Positions 16,885-24,677 of a DNA stretch of 64,000 nucleotides are shown here, piece after piece (position 1 is the stretch's first letter; every line of letters starts with the position of its first letter). The stretch is from Paenibacillus sinensis (lineage in GTDB: Bacteria > Bacillota > Bacilli > Paenibacillales > Paenibacillaceae). The stretch spans positions 15,355 to 79,354 of the forward strand of contig NZ_JAHCMB010000153.1 of assembly GCF_019904155.1 (NCBI RefSeq). The letters run 5' to 3'. Below the pieces are notes generated by a model. The model was not told where the DNA came from. It saw only the letters and a list, made by a program, of their open reading frames with translations, and made no database searches. Position numbers and translations under genes: made by a program.

Positions 16885-17208
16885 TTACACAACCGTCTTA
16901 AATTTGATCTTGCCAGCCAGGGCTGTCTTGGCCGCAGCGACCGGAGCTACCGGCAGGCGAGCTTCCAAAACCCATGCTTCGACGAGCACCGCGCCAGGCT
17001 GCGGACCGTTCGTCACATCGACATCACTGAGCAAGATGCCGATTGCTGTGGCGTCATTGGCCGGGTACACCGTGCCGGCCGGAACGATCTTACGTCCTTT
17101 GGCGTCCGCCGTTACACCCGTATTACTGATTTGATACGTAAAGCTCACGAAGTCTGCGCTGGCCAGAAAATTCGGCTGCGAGACGCTTTCCTTTTTCACA
17201 TAAACCAT
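16885..17208 (-). CDS. Probable head decoration protein
   Basis: 107 residues. It is beta-rich with a gpD-like pattern (KIVPAGTVYPANDATAIGILLSDVDVT..GAVLVEAWVLEARLP), a motif set seen in decoration proteins encoded between scaffold and capsid. It should bind the outside of the capsid and strengthen it. The family call rests on pattern and position. Confidence 0.75.
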   Translation of the reverse strand: MVYVKKESVSQPNFLASADFVSFTYQISNTGVTADAKGRKIVPAGTVYPANDATAIGILLSDVDVTNGPQPGAVLVEAWVLEARLPVAPVAAAKTALAGKIKFKTVV

Positions 17209-17224
17209 GATTTATTCTCCTTCC

Positions 17225-17842
17225 TTAACCCCAAGGATTCGGCGTGCCTGCGGCGGGCTTTCCGCTCTCATTGGCTGCCTTTGCAAAATTGGCTCCTACA
17301 CTGGCCTCCCCGGCTCCTCCGCCGTTCGGATCGCCACCCTCCGGCGGTTTGGCCCCTCTGAACTGCGGCTTCTTGTCCTCTTTCGGAGCAAACAAAAAGC
17401 CCTTGCTATCCCGCAGGGCCTTTACCTGATCATCCAGACCGCCCTTCACAGAGCCGCTGTCATCCAGTTCAATCTTCGATTTGTCCAACAGCCCCGCGAC
17501 GATATCCGGGTCATGGGCCTGGCCAGACAGCGCCAGCTTAATCGCCGTCGTCAGCTGCAGGTCCTTAACCTTTGCATCGTACTGCTCTTTGGTCGTCTTG
17601 TTCTCACCTTGTAGCGTTTCGATCTGCTTCTTCAGCGCCTCATTGTCGCCGGCGGACTTCTTCAGCTCCTCAAGTTGACCGGATACCTTATCCCGATCCT
17701 GCTCCGCCTGCTTCTTCGCATCGTTCACTTCGTCAAAACGCGCCTTGGGCACGAAGCTTTTCAGTTCATCCGTCGAAGCGGCTGCGGCCTTTGTAGCCAG
17801 ATCATCAGTCAAACCCAATGCAACAAATTGCTCTTTATTCAT
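17225..17842 (-). CDS. Capsid scaffolding protein (phage GP20 family)
   Basis: 205 residues. The PKARFDEVND motif is followed by a long coiled coil at about 42-100, then a TTAIKLALSGQAHDPDIVAGLLD segment and a glycine/proline-rich tail. This is the typical layout of GP20-type scaffolds that shape the procapsid and are then removed. It begins a new cistron after a 150-base gap that carries a terminator. Confidence 0.9.
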   Translation of the reverse strand: MNKEQFVALGLTDDLATKAAAASTDELKSFVPKARFDEVNDAKKQAEQDRDKVSGQLEELKKSAGDNEALKKQIETLQGENKTTKEQYDAKVKDLQLTTAIKLALSGQAHDPDIVAGLLDKSKIELDDSGSVKGGLDDQVKALRDSKGFLFAPKEDKKPQFRGAKPPEGGDPNGGGAGEASVGANFAKAANESGKPAAGTPNPWG

Positions 17843-17958
17843 TCAGGATTCCTCCATTCATCTTCGCTTTTTACCCGGTCGCGTCCGGTGATGTCCTGTT
17901 CTTTTACGCCGACAGTACCGAAACGGCGAATAGGGCTCCGGCAGTCTCAGCCGCAGCC

Positions 17959-17998
17959 CACGAAAAAAGCACCCTCGCCTATGCGTGAGTGCTTCAGT
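17959..17998 (-). terminator. Intrinsic terminator between the minor head and scaffold genes
   Basis: On the minus strand AAGCAC...GTGCTT forms a roughly 12-pair stem with one mismatch, followed by six T. The stem overlaps the stop of the 52-residue gene just upstream. It may partly separate packaging/portal transcription from the abundant capsid genes. Confidence 0.65.
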
Positions 17999-18152
17999 CT
18001 TGTTTCAATTCATTCTGTAGTCGTTCAATTTCTTCCGGCGCCAGACCGCATTGCTTCATGATGTCAGCAAGTTCAGTCTTTTTCGGATCAAAACTTATAG
18101 GCGTATCGTCATATTCGCGGATCACGTTTTGCCGCTGAGAAGTCTTCGCCAT
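17994..18152 (-). CDS. Small hypothetical protein after the MuF gene
   Basis: 52 residues from ATG at 18152, which has GGGGTGG just upstream (a longer TTG start at 18176 is less likely). It begins MAKTSQRQNVIREYDDTPIS and ends with a helical EEIERLQNELKQD segment. It overlaps the end of the MuF-type gene by 44 bases in another frame. Function unknown. Confidence 0.6.
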   Translation of the reverse strand: MAKTSQRQNVIREYDDTPISFDPKKTELADIMKQCGLAPEEIERLQNELKQD

Positions 18153-19872
18153 ACATCCACCCCAGTTCCTGAACAAGTCGGATCAGCACCCTGTAATCAA
18201 AATATTCAGCTTGTGCTGTCTTTGACAGTGTAGCATATTTTTTGTCTTTTTGTAACAGTTCATAGACCTCTAAGCGAACAGCCTCCAAGGTTTTGAAAAA
18301 CATGACATCATCAGCAGCAGTATCGGCAATTACATAGCTGATACCGCCGTTATGGCCTGCGGCAACAATGCTATGTAACGATGGATAAACGGCCAGATTC
18401 AGAGCGTCCTTTATATTCACCCGTGTTCCGCGCGGATGATTATGGGTCAAGATCACGGATTGGGGCGGGGCCTCTCTCAATTTCTGATCGAGCTCGGCTG
18501 TAAATGTTACCTTGTTGATCGATCCGGAAAGGCGATGGAGCTCGTCGCCAGTATCCTTGTTCATGAGGACCAGCGTTTCCCGAGCTTCTTTGTATCCAGT
18601 TCGAACAATCTCCCGGTTCACTCCTGCCAGTTTATCCAGAGCCTCCTCCGTAACGCCGGAGAGCTCCGAGTAATAGCTGGCGCGAGGATTGTACTTCCGG
18701 TTCACACCTGAATTCGGTTCATCTACACCCGGCTGCTCCCAGACTTCAGGCTCAATCACATCAGAAGGAGGTTCCACCGTTGTCACCTTCGGAGGATCTA
18801 CAGCTTTAGGCGGCTCCGGTGAATCTATCGGCTTGGCAGCTTCCGGTGCATGCTTGGCGGCCCAATCCGGATAGGTTGTATCCTCGGGAACGGTATGGTA
18901 GCTGCCATCCTTCTTCCTGGCGGCCCGCTCACCACCTGGTTCGGCATCTTCAACTACCGGAACCGTCGTACTGCGGCAGTGTGCATGCAGCGGCGGGTAA
19001 TTGACGCCTGGCTGGGCATCGCTGACCTTAATCCGCTCGCCGTCCATGTCCCGGCAGATGACGCTTGTCCGGCTATCCAGAGTAGCCACAAACTCGTACT
19101 CCTTGACGCCTGTTTCCCGGTAGGCATCCATACGAGACTGACCGGCAAAGTAAGCTGCCTCCGTCAGAATAAGCCGGCGGGCGCTGCTCTCAGCCACACC
19201 CATTCGCTCGGCAAAGTCTTTTATGACCTTATCGGAGGTTGAGCCGTTAATCAGGGACTGTGTCAGCGTCGTCTGCAGCTCGCTGTTCAGCTTGGTCCGG
19301 TCAGCCCATATCCGACTGCTAAAATTGCGGCCATCAGGTGCCCAAGGCTTTGCCAGCGTCTTATCGATCTGGCCGGCATCGAGCTTGGCAAAGCCGGTAC
19401 CGAAGCCCTTGCCCTTTTCGAGCTCGTACACAGAATGGTAATAGCCGTCCTTGTACGTCTCGCCAAGCAGCCCCGTAACGCCTTTCTGCTGCCGGCCCGC
19501 TAATTGCTCGACCTCGTTCTGGACCTGCATCTGAATTTGCTCGAGCCGGGTAATATGAGCCTTGGCGCTGGCGTTCTCGAGCTGCTTGGCCCAACGCTGG
19601 TCAATCGCATTCTCTCGGCCTCGCTCGATGTATTCCTCGACAGTCCACTTAAATTCCTTCAGTTCGCCTCTTGTCAGCAACTTCTTGGCGTCGGCCAGGC
19701 TGACCTCGTTATTGGCCGCCAGCCGGCCGTACCATCGCTCCGTGTCCGCCGTGATGCGGGCGAGAGCTTTCTGATACTCCTTCTTCATGTCGGCGGCGTA
19801 GGCGTCGCCCTTGGACAGTAGCGCCTCGTTCAACTCCTCCATGCGCTTCGCCCAGTAATCAGCGGATCTCAT
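18109..19872 (-). CDS. MuF-type minor head protein fused to a C-terminal JAMM-like domain
   Basis: 587 residues. Residues 1-305 form an SPP1 gp7/MuF-type minor head protein, ending in the hallmark PPLHAHCRSTTVPV (293-306). A proline-rich linker (about 310-395) leads to a domain at 400-587. There HNHP (477-480) and D489, with E429 or E432 upstream, resemble the HxHP...D metal site of JAMM/RadC-like domains. The H-to-D spacing is one residue shorter than usual and the conserved serine is replaced by asparagine. Plain MuF proteins end near residue 300, so this is an added effector-like domain, possibly injected with the DNA. Peptidase or isopeptidase activity is inferred. Confidence 0.85.
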   Translation of the reverse strand: MRSADYWAKRMEELNEALLSKGDAYAADMKKEYQKALARITADTERWYGRLAANNEVSLADAKKLLTRGELKEFKWTVEEYIERGRENAIDQRWAKQLENASAKAHITRLEQIQMQVQNEVEQLAGRQQKGVTGLLGETYKDGYYHSVYELEKGKGFGTGFAKLDAGQIDKTLAKPWAPDGRNFSSRIWADRTKLNSELQTTLTQSLINGSTSDKVIKDFAERMGVAESSARRLILTEAAYFAGQSRMDAYRETGVKEYEFVATLDSRTSVICRDMDGERIKVSDAQPGVNYPPLHAHCRSTTVPVVEDAEPGGERAARKKDGSYHTVPEDTTYPDWAAKHAPEAAKPIDSPEPPKAVDPPKVTTVEPPSDVIEPEVWEQPGVDEPNSGVNRKYNPRASYYSELSGVTEEALDKLAGVNREIVRTGYKEARETLVLMNKDTGDELHRLSGSINKVTFTAELDQKLREAPPQSVILTHNHPRGTRVNIKDALNLAVYPSLHSIVAAGHNGGISYVIADTAADDVMFFKTLEAVRLEVYELLQKDKKYATLSKTAQAEYFDYRVLIRLVQELGWMYGEDFSAAKRDPRI

Positions 19873-20081
19873 TCGTCATCCTCCAGTTCCCTCGAATGAA
19901 CGATGAAGCCGATAACCGGGCTATTGTCATCCGGCGGATCTCCCCGCGCGGCCGTGATGAGGCTGGCCAGAGCTTCGAGTGCTGCCGGATCACTGCCACC
20001 GGCCTCATAGACCTTAAGCGCTCTGTTCGCGACCGCCTGAACCAGCTTGTCCACCCGCTGCGCCGTCTCCTCGCTGAGCAT
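19869..20081 (-). CDS. Small hypothetical protein between portal and MuF genes
   Basis: 70 residues from ATG at 20081, preceded by AAGGAGG. The helical N-terminal half begins MLSEETAQRVDKLVQAVANRA and the C-terminal tail is acidic. It overlaps the portal end by 68 bases in another frame and the MuF start by four bases. No family is recognised. Confidence 0.65.
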   Translation of the reverse strand: MLSEETAQRVDKLVQAVANRALKVYEAGGSDPAALEALASLITAARGDPPDDNSPVIGFIVHSRELEDDE

Positions 20082-21489
20082 CGTCTCCGCCTCCTTCCGC
20101 TGGCAGACCACCGTATTCCTCTGCCTCGGCCTTCTCCTCGTCCATCTGCTTCAGCTCTTCATCCGTATCTGTCACCCACGGGTGATTCGCAACAATGGTT
20201 CGGGTGGAAATCACGCCTACGCTGTTCTTAGCGTTGGTGACGGCTTCCGTTTCGTTGATCAGGATGTCGCGGTTGAAGATGAACTCAACATCCGTATCCG
20301 CGTAGTCGGTGCCGCCTGAGTTGGCGATATGCGTATCCACGAACCAGAGAAGCTGCTCGAGCGCCGCCTGGAACTCGGCCTCCATGTCTGACATGTCCAT
20401 GTCGAGATCAGCATACAGAAATTTCAGTGCGATCCCGGAGGCGTTGCCGACCTCCTGCCGCTGCGTATCAACTCCGCGGCCGAACTCATAGATGTTCTTC
20501 CGGAGCTCCTCCATGTGGTTCGTGTAAGCCTCGGTATCGATGGTCAAGCTGATTGTCTCGACGCCACCTTCGCCGTCCACAAAGGCCACCCGGTACGTGG
20601 CGATGTTCTTCCGGAATTCGCCGCCGCTCGTACCGTTGTAGTTTTTGACCACGTAAATGCTGTTCGGCAGATCCTCCAGATTGTTCGAATTGTCCGACTT
20701 CCGGCGATCGTAATCATCCACCTGCTGCTTAATCAGATCGATGAGAGGCTGCTCCTCGTCGTTATACTTGAAGCAGATGAACGGCAGCCGTTCCCAGTTC
20801 ATGGGCTTGACCGCTTCACCGTCGATATACGAGAAATGACTATTCTCCTCAATCAGCTTTAGCTGTCCGTCATCCTCGTAGAGCTTCATGCCGGCATCAT
20901 CCCACCACTGGATACGCCGAACCACGCGCTTCGTTTTGGCGACATAGGTTTCGACGTCGTACATCCGGATGAACGCTGCCAGCTCCGTATGAGCAGCATT
21001 CTGCCAGATCGGCAGGCACTCTTCCGGCGGCAGGCGCATGAAGGACAGCTTCCCAGCTTCGTTGTAATAGACCTGCAGCCAGGCCTTGCCGCAGTTAATG
21101 GCATCCTTGCCGATGTTCTTCAGCATGCGACGAAAGCTCTTATCAAAATAGCTGTCCAGCAAGCCCTGATAGGTCTTGTCTTCTGTCTTGGCCACAAACG
21201 GCCGGGACAACAGATAGCCGGTCTTCTGATCGACCAGCTTCCTGACAAAGCCATGCGGAATCCGATTATCAGCCAGATTGTGTGCCTCAACAAGACGGCC
21301 ATCATCACCGATTGTCCGCCGCCGGCGATCCAGCACGTCATTCTTGACCCGGTAGTACCGCTTCCCGGTCAGCATCAGCTTCCGCTCTTCAGACGTCTGC
21401 CAGGCGCTGCTCTCGATGCGGATAATCTCCGGCAGGGTCAGCGGGGCATTGGCGTCCAGATTGGCCAGAATCTCAGGCATGGTACTCAT
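20014..21489 (-). CDS. Portal protein (SPP1 gp6-like)
   Basis: 491 residues using the ATG at 21489, which has GGAGGG upstream; an upstream in-frame extension encodes unconvincing sequence overlapping the terminase gene. Characteristic segments are KRYYRVKNDVLDRRR, NRIPHGFVRKLVDQKTGYLLS and RRKSDNSNNLEDLPNSIYV. It forms the dodecameric ring for DNA entry and exit and is the docking point for the terminase. The C-terminus is glycine/alanine-rich and acidic. Confidence 0.93.
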   Translation of the reverse strand: MSTMPEILANLDANAPLTLPEIIRIESSAWQTSEERKLMLTGKRYYRVKNDVLDRRRRTIGDDGRLVEAHNLADNRIPHGFVRKLVDQKTGYLLSRPFVAKTEDKTYQGLLDSYFDKSFRRMLKNIGKDAINCGKAWLQVYYNEAGKLSFMRLPPEECLPIWQNAAHTELAAFIRMYDVETYVAKTKRVVRRIQWWDDAGMKLYEDDGQLKLIEENSHFSYIDGEAVKPMNWERLPFICFKYNDEEQPLIDLIKQQVDDYDRRKSDNSNNLEDLPNSIYVVKNYNGTSGGEFRKNIATYRVAFVDGEGGVETISLTIDTEAYTNHMEELRKNIYEFGRGVDTQRQEVGNASGIALKFLYADLDMDMSDMEAEFQAALEQLLWFVDTHIANSGGTDYADTDVEFIFNRDILINETEAVTNAKNSVGVISTRTIVANHPWVTDTDEELKQMDEEKAEAEEYGGLPAEGGGDDAQRGDGAAGGQAGSGGREQSA

Positions 21490-21508
21490 AGGCTTATCCC
21501 TCCTCTCA

Positions 21509-22786
21509 TCATTTTTTGAACGATACGCCGCCGCGCGGCATGTCATCCTCCAGCGCGTAGCGACACTGGTCGATGCTGTGATTTTCCTTCTCCTCCAGCT
21601 TGGCCCGTGGGTTACCATCAGCATCAGTCTGATAGTCAATATCCTCGAACTCCTTGGCGGTATGCGGCGTCCTTTTCGGATCGATCACGATTTCCTCCAG
21701 ATCATCCAGCCATTTCTCGCCGAACTCAACGCTACCGGGGCCTTTCTTGGCACCGCGTATCCGCACGCCTGCCGAGCGCATCTCATCAATGGACTTGGGT
21801 TCAGCGGAATCGGCTGTCGTCATCACGTCATGATACTTCCGCTCCTTGATCCATTCAGCCAGCTCTCTGTTGCTGATCTTCACGCCGTACCGCTCGTCCA
21901 AGGCATATAGCCTGCGGCGGGTCTTGTCATAATGCCAGCGCCCGAAAGACACCGGATCGACCCCGTAGCCCCAGTCAATGCCCTGCCGAATGTTATCGAA
22001 GGCCTTGACCTCGTCATCGGTGATCCGGCGGAACGTGAGATTGTCGAACGGCACGACGCCGCTGCCGATTGCCTCACCGAGATATTCCCACTTGTACCGC
22101 AGGGACAGTCCGTCCTTGTCGATCTTGCCTTTGGTCTTGGCCTCCTCAGCTTCCTGAAGGAACGCCTTGGAAAGATGCGGATTGTCCAGATAAGTCGAAT
22201 GGTGGACGTAGGTATTGGCCGGCAGGAACTGAGACTCATATTTCTTGTTGGCCCAGTTCTGTTTCCGCTTCGGCGGGTTGTACGAGTAATAAAACGCATA
22301 AAAAAGACCATTCGGTAACTCCGCACGAAGGACGGAATTCTCGATGGTCGTGATTTCTTCTTCAGTTTTGAACTCGGCCAGCTCCTCGATCCACATGAAC
22401 GCGATCGGGAACTTGCTGACCTTTATTGATTTGAGCTTCAGCGGATCGTCGGCCCCTCGGAAGATGATCTTGTTGCCACGGGGGAGGTAGATCAGCTGAA
22501 GCGGCGACTTCATCACTCGCCAGTAGGCCGAGACGCCGAGGAACTCGATGGCCTCCTTGAGCTGCTCAAATACCGATTCCTCCAACGTCCGGGCCACCTT
22601 GCGGATGACCAGGGCGGTGACCGGGTACTTCATCATGTCCTTGATCAGCCTCAGCCCAATGTGCGTGGACTTCGACGATCCGCGTCCACCTTTCAGGACA
22701 TGCTTCAGGTACCGGTGCGAATTCGACGCCCGCCAGAAAGATTTAAAATGCGGCGTGACGATCTCGGAGAGCTTAATCTGCTGCAT
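21509..22786 (-). CDS. Terminase large subunit
   Basis: 425 residues from ATG at 22786 (MQQIKLSEIVTPHF). The packaging ATPase has a Walker A-type GGRGSSKST near residue 35 and a Walker B-type FMWIEELAEF. The nuclease half contains RQGIDWGYGVDP and TTADSAEPKSIDEMR, typical of the RNase H-like domain of PBSX/SPP1-group terminases. It pumps DNA into the procapsid and cuts it. It overlaps the small subunit gene by 14 bases. Confidence 0.95.
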   Translation of the reverse strand: MQQIKLSEIVTPHFKSFWRASNSHRYLKHVLKGGRGSSKSTHIGLRLIKDMMKYPVTALVIRKVARTLEESVFEQLKEAIEFLGVSAYWRVMKSPLQLIYLPRGNKIIFRGADDPLKLKSIKVSKFPIAFMWIEELAEFKTEEEITTIENSVLRAELPNGLFYAFYYSYNPPKRKQNWANKKYESQFLPANTYVHHSTYLDNPHLSKAFLQEAEEAKTKGKIDKDGLSLRYKWEYLGEAIGSGVVPFDNLTFRRITDDEVKAFDNIRQGIDWGYGVDPVSFGRWHYDKTRRRLYALDERYGVKISNRELAEWIKERKYHDVMTTADSAEPKSIDEMRSAGVRIRGAKKGPGSVEFGEKWLDDLEEIVIDPKRTPHTAKEFEDIDYQTDADGNPRAKLEEKENHSIDQCRYALEDDMPRGGVSFKK

Positions 22787-23213
22787 CCGGATCGCCCCCG
22801 ATGTCGTCGATGATCTGCACGCCGACTGTACCATCAAGCTGCTGGCGGTCCACCCACATGCCGTAGCGCTTGCCGAGAAGCTCCGCAGCCTTGATCCGGT
22901 CCTTACCGTCCAGCTCCTTTTTGACCAGTTGCTGCTCACCCATGCCGAGACCCAGCGGGAACTGCTCCTTCACCTCGCCGCGGAGGATATGGGTTAGGAA
23001 CTCCAGGATCTCATCCTGCTTCGCGATCCGGGCGCTGTCCTTCTCCGCTATCCGAGCATCGATGTATTCGCGGATGTGAGGTTTCGTGAGGTTCTCATAA
23101 CCTGTTTCCTTGGCTGTTTTTGCACTGTACCCCGCAAGGACGGCCGCTTCCGTCGCATTGCCAGTTTCAACAAAGTGATCTGCGAATCGTTTCTGTTTCT
23201 CAGTCAGCTTCAT
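22773..23213 (-). CDS. Terminase small subunit
   Basis: 146 residues from ATG at 23213. The N-terminal domain begins MKLTEKQKRFADHFVETGNA and the helix-turn-helix is TEAAVLAGYSAKTAKETG, the pattern of the Terminase_2 family. The DRIKAAELLGKRYGMW motif is near the C-terminus. It recognises the packaging site, which usually lies in or near this gene. The next ribosome binding site upstream (AAGGAGG) is about 15 bases from the ATG, longer than normal. Confidence 0.92.
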   Translation of the reverse strand: MKLTEKQKRFADHFVETGNATEAAVLAGYSAKTAKETGYENLTKPHIREYIDARIAEKDSARIAKQDEILEFLTHILRGEVKEQFPLGLGMGEQQLVKKELDGKDRIKAAELLGKRYGMWVDRQQLDGTVGVQIIDDIGGDPDAAD

Positions 23214-23244
23214 GGCGACATCACAAGGCCTCCTTTTCAGTAAA

Positions 23245-23272
23245 AGAAAAAGCACCCGAAGGCGCTTTTTTA
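23245..23272 (-). terminator. Intrinsic terminator after the Cse60-like gene
   Basis: AAAAAGC..GCGCTTTTTT-type hairpin with a four-base loop. It begins at the stop codon of the small gene at 23270 and ends in a T-run on the minus strand. It is nearly symmetrical and could work in both directions. Confidence 0.65.
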
Positions 23273-23467
23273 AAGTTCGTAAATTATCAATGCCGCATAC
23301 AGCTTGTCTGGTTGAAATGCTTCGGGATTATTGTCCTGAGAAATACTTGCGCTAAATTTAATATCTATCAGGGAATCCCTAGAGATCTCGCTCTCTTCGA
23401 GAAATTCTTCAAGCTCTCTTTCAAACTTCTCTTTTTGAGCATTAGAAATTAACTTAGTCATAATCAT
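23270..23467 (-). CDS. Cse60-like small protein
   Basis: 65 residues from ATG at 23467 (GGAGG lies 11 bases upstream) or two codons later. The pattern of a helical KFERELEEFLEE segment, then LIDIKFSASIS and a C-terminal YAALIIYEL strand matches the sporulation protein Cse60/DUF2758 family, which is also common in phages. Its job is unknown. It sits between a structured non-coding region and terS. Confidence 0.7.
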   Translation of the reverse strand: MIMTKLISNAQKEKFERELEEFLEESEISRDSLIDIKFSASISQDNNPEAFQPDKLYAALIIYEL

Positions 23468-23520
23468 TGATTTATACACCTCCAAAGAATAGATTCTACG
23501 CAAGGTGCTTTTATCCTACC

Positions 23521-23549
23521 GTGACATTTGGTAATTTCTGAGATAGAAT
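23521..23549 (+). promoter_or_regulatory. Strong candidate sigma-A promoter on the plus strand
   Basis: GTGACA (23521-23526), a 17-base spacer and TAGAAT (23544-23549): one mismatch from consensus in each box. It points against the late operon, into the structured region at 23556-23840. This is the only convincing plus-strand promoter I see between the lysis and lysogeny modules. Confidence 0.6.
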
Positions 23550-23555
23550 AAACAT

Positions 23556-23840
23556 AGCTCCCTGAGAAAGGAGTGAGCCCGATGAAACGGATGAGCATTG
23601 AACTCTTGTTCAAATCCCTCACCGTTCGGATCAACATTTTCAGACGTTGATCTGGATGTAGCATGCAATCAGCGCTATCATCATCCGGGCCGAAATCATA
23701 GAATAATCGGCCCAAGTAACGGGTCGCACTCCATAGTGAGTGCGTGGACATTGTTACAGGGTCGCATTCGAAAAGAGTGCGTAAGCAGAAGACAAGACCC
23801 TAGGTCCTGCGGCTGAAAGGCCGTACCCTAGGGTCTTAAT
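23556..23840 (+). ncRNA. Candidate structured RNA or packaging-site dyad cluster
   Basis: Inverted repeats follow one another: GATCAAC/GTTGATC (23629-23651), GGGCCGA/TCGGCCC (about 23687-23713), CGCACTC/GAGTGCG (about 23724-23744) and CGCATTC/GAGTGCG (about 23763-23782). Last is an 11-bp AAGACCCTAGG/CCTAGGGTCTT stem (23793-23837) enclosing a GCGGC-TGAAA-GGCCG-like inner hairpin. The third and fourth are parts of a direct repeat beginning GGGTCGCA. Downstream of a good promoter, this looks like a folded RNA. The position just upstream of terS is equally where a cos/pac site or late-operon control region would lie. Confidence 0.35.
23582..23650 (+). CDS. Possible 22-codon leader peptide in the antisense transcript
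   Basis: AAGGAG lies eight bases before ATG and the frame reads MKRMSIELLFKSLTVRINIF then two arginines and stop. It starts about 25 bases after the predicted transcription start. The peptide is amphipathic and basic, without a clear membrane span. It could be a leader peptide, a small toxin or chance. Confidence 0.3.
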   Translation: MKRMSIELLFKSLTVRINIFRR

Positions 23841-23895
23841 ATATGCATATATATAAGCATTAATATAACTATAAATATAAGCATGAATATAAACA
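23838..23895 (+). repeat. AT-rich block with direct repeats
   Basis: The block is almost pure A/T. It contains a palindromic ATATATGCATATAT and two near-identical copies of ATATAAGCATNAATATAAC (23851-23869 and 23875-23894), 24 bases apart. It lies next to the dyad cluster, so it could be an easily melted or bent segment for a DNA-binding protein such as the ArpU-like regulator or the terminase. Confidence 0.5.
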
Positions 23896-23919
23896 TGTTA
23901 GAAGGCTAAAACAGTAAAG

Positions 23920-23946
23920 CAAAAAGAGCCGCTCGAAAGCGACTCT
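23920..23946 (-). terminator. Intrinsic terminator after the ArpU-like gene
   Basis: On the minus strand AGAGTCGCT-TTCG-AGCGGCTCT, with one mismatch, is followed by TTTTTG. It would end the early/replication transcript before the late genes. Confidence 0.7.
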
Positions 23947-24060
23947 ACTCCTAGTTTCTTTCATTATAATAGCGTTTGTGCCCGTACTTATAATTTTGCC
24001 ACAATATCATAATAACACGGGAATTTTATGAAAAACGATCAATAACCGATCATTTACCGA

Positions 24061-24660
24061 TCAACTTATTTGGGTCAATTCTTGAATGGCTCGACGTTTC
24101 CTTCTTCGGTATGTCGCTTCAGAGATATGCAGCTTCGCCGCAACCTGCGTCGTAGGAAGGCCATCAATATACCGAAGTCGCAGTAGCAGCGAATGATCCG
24201 GCTTATACGCTGCGAGTGCCGCCAACAGATCATCCACCCGCTTAACCTCAGCCTGCAAGTCCTGTAGCTCTGCCAGACGCTCCAGCACTTCGTCCAGATC
24301 GTACTTGCAGCCGCCGCGCGCGTCGATCACCTTCGCTATCTTTGCCCGTAGCTCCTGCAGCAGCTTGTCGTCCTCTTCATAGGCTCCGATATCCGGGATC
24401 GCCGCGCGCTGGGCCCGGGTTCCTGCTGGGTAGAACCGAAGATATGCATGAGCTGTCGCCTCAAGCTCCTGCTCCCGCTTGGTCAGGTACAGATAACTCG
24501 GCAGCCCACGGAGTCGCCGGTGAAGCTGCTGAAGGTGATCTTCCTCGGAAAGCCTGCTGATCTGGATGCCGCCGCCGACCCGGTAAGTCCCCAGCGCCTG
24601 AATGCGGGCCTGCTTGGCCCGGTAGCTGGAAAGCTGCTCAATAGCCTGATCTTCTGTCAT
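24061..24660 (-). CDS. ArpU/RinA-like late gene transcription regulator
   Basis: 199 residues from ATG at 24660 (MTEDQAIEQLSSY), with GGGAGGGG upstream. The C-terminal 60 residues form a sigma region 4-like helix-turn-helix (LLLRLRYIDGLPTTQVAAKL..ISEATYRRRKRRAIQEL), the hallmark of ArpU/RinA-type regulators. These switch on late operons of Gram-positive phages and are normally the last early gene before terS, exactly as here. The N-terminal half is a coiled-coil-rich region. Confidence 0.8.
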   Translation of the reverse strand: MTEDQAIEQLSSYRAKQARIQALGTYRVGGGIQISRLSEEDHLQQLHRRLRGLPSYLYLTKREQELEATAHAYLRFYPAGTRAQRAAIPDIGAYEEDDKLLQELRAKIAKVIDARGGCKYDLDEVLERLAELQDLQAEVKRVDDLLAALAAYKPDHSLLLRLRYIDGLPTTQVAAKLHISEATYRRRKRRAIQELTQIS

Positions 24661-24677
24661 TCTGGTTGCCCCTCCCT

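Noticed and set aside
21490..21639. 50-codon upstream extension of the portal gene
   Set aside because: It overlaps the terminase gene and gives low-quality sequence; the ATG at 21489 has a clear ribosome binding site.
22787..22939. 51-codon upstream extension of the large terminase
   Set aside because: Overlaps the small subunit and looks like a shadow; conserved sequence begins at the ATG at 22786.
23464..23751. 95-codon minus-strand frame in the structured region
   Set aside because: No ribosome binding site and it runs through the inverted repeats; composition is not protein-like.
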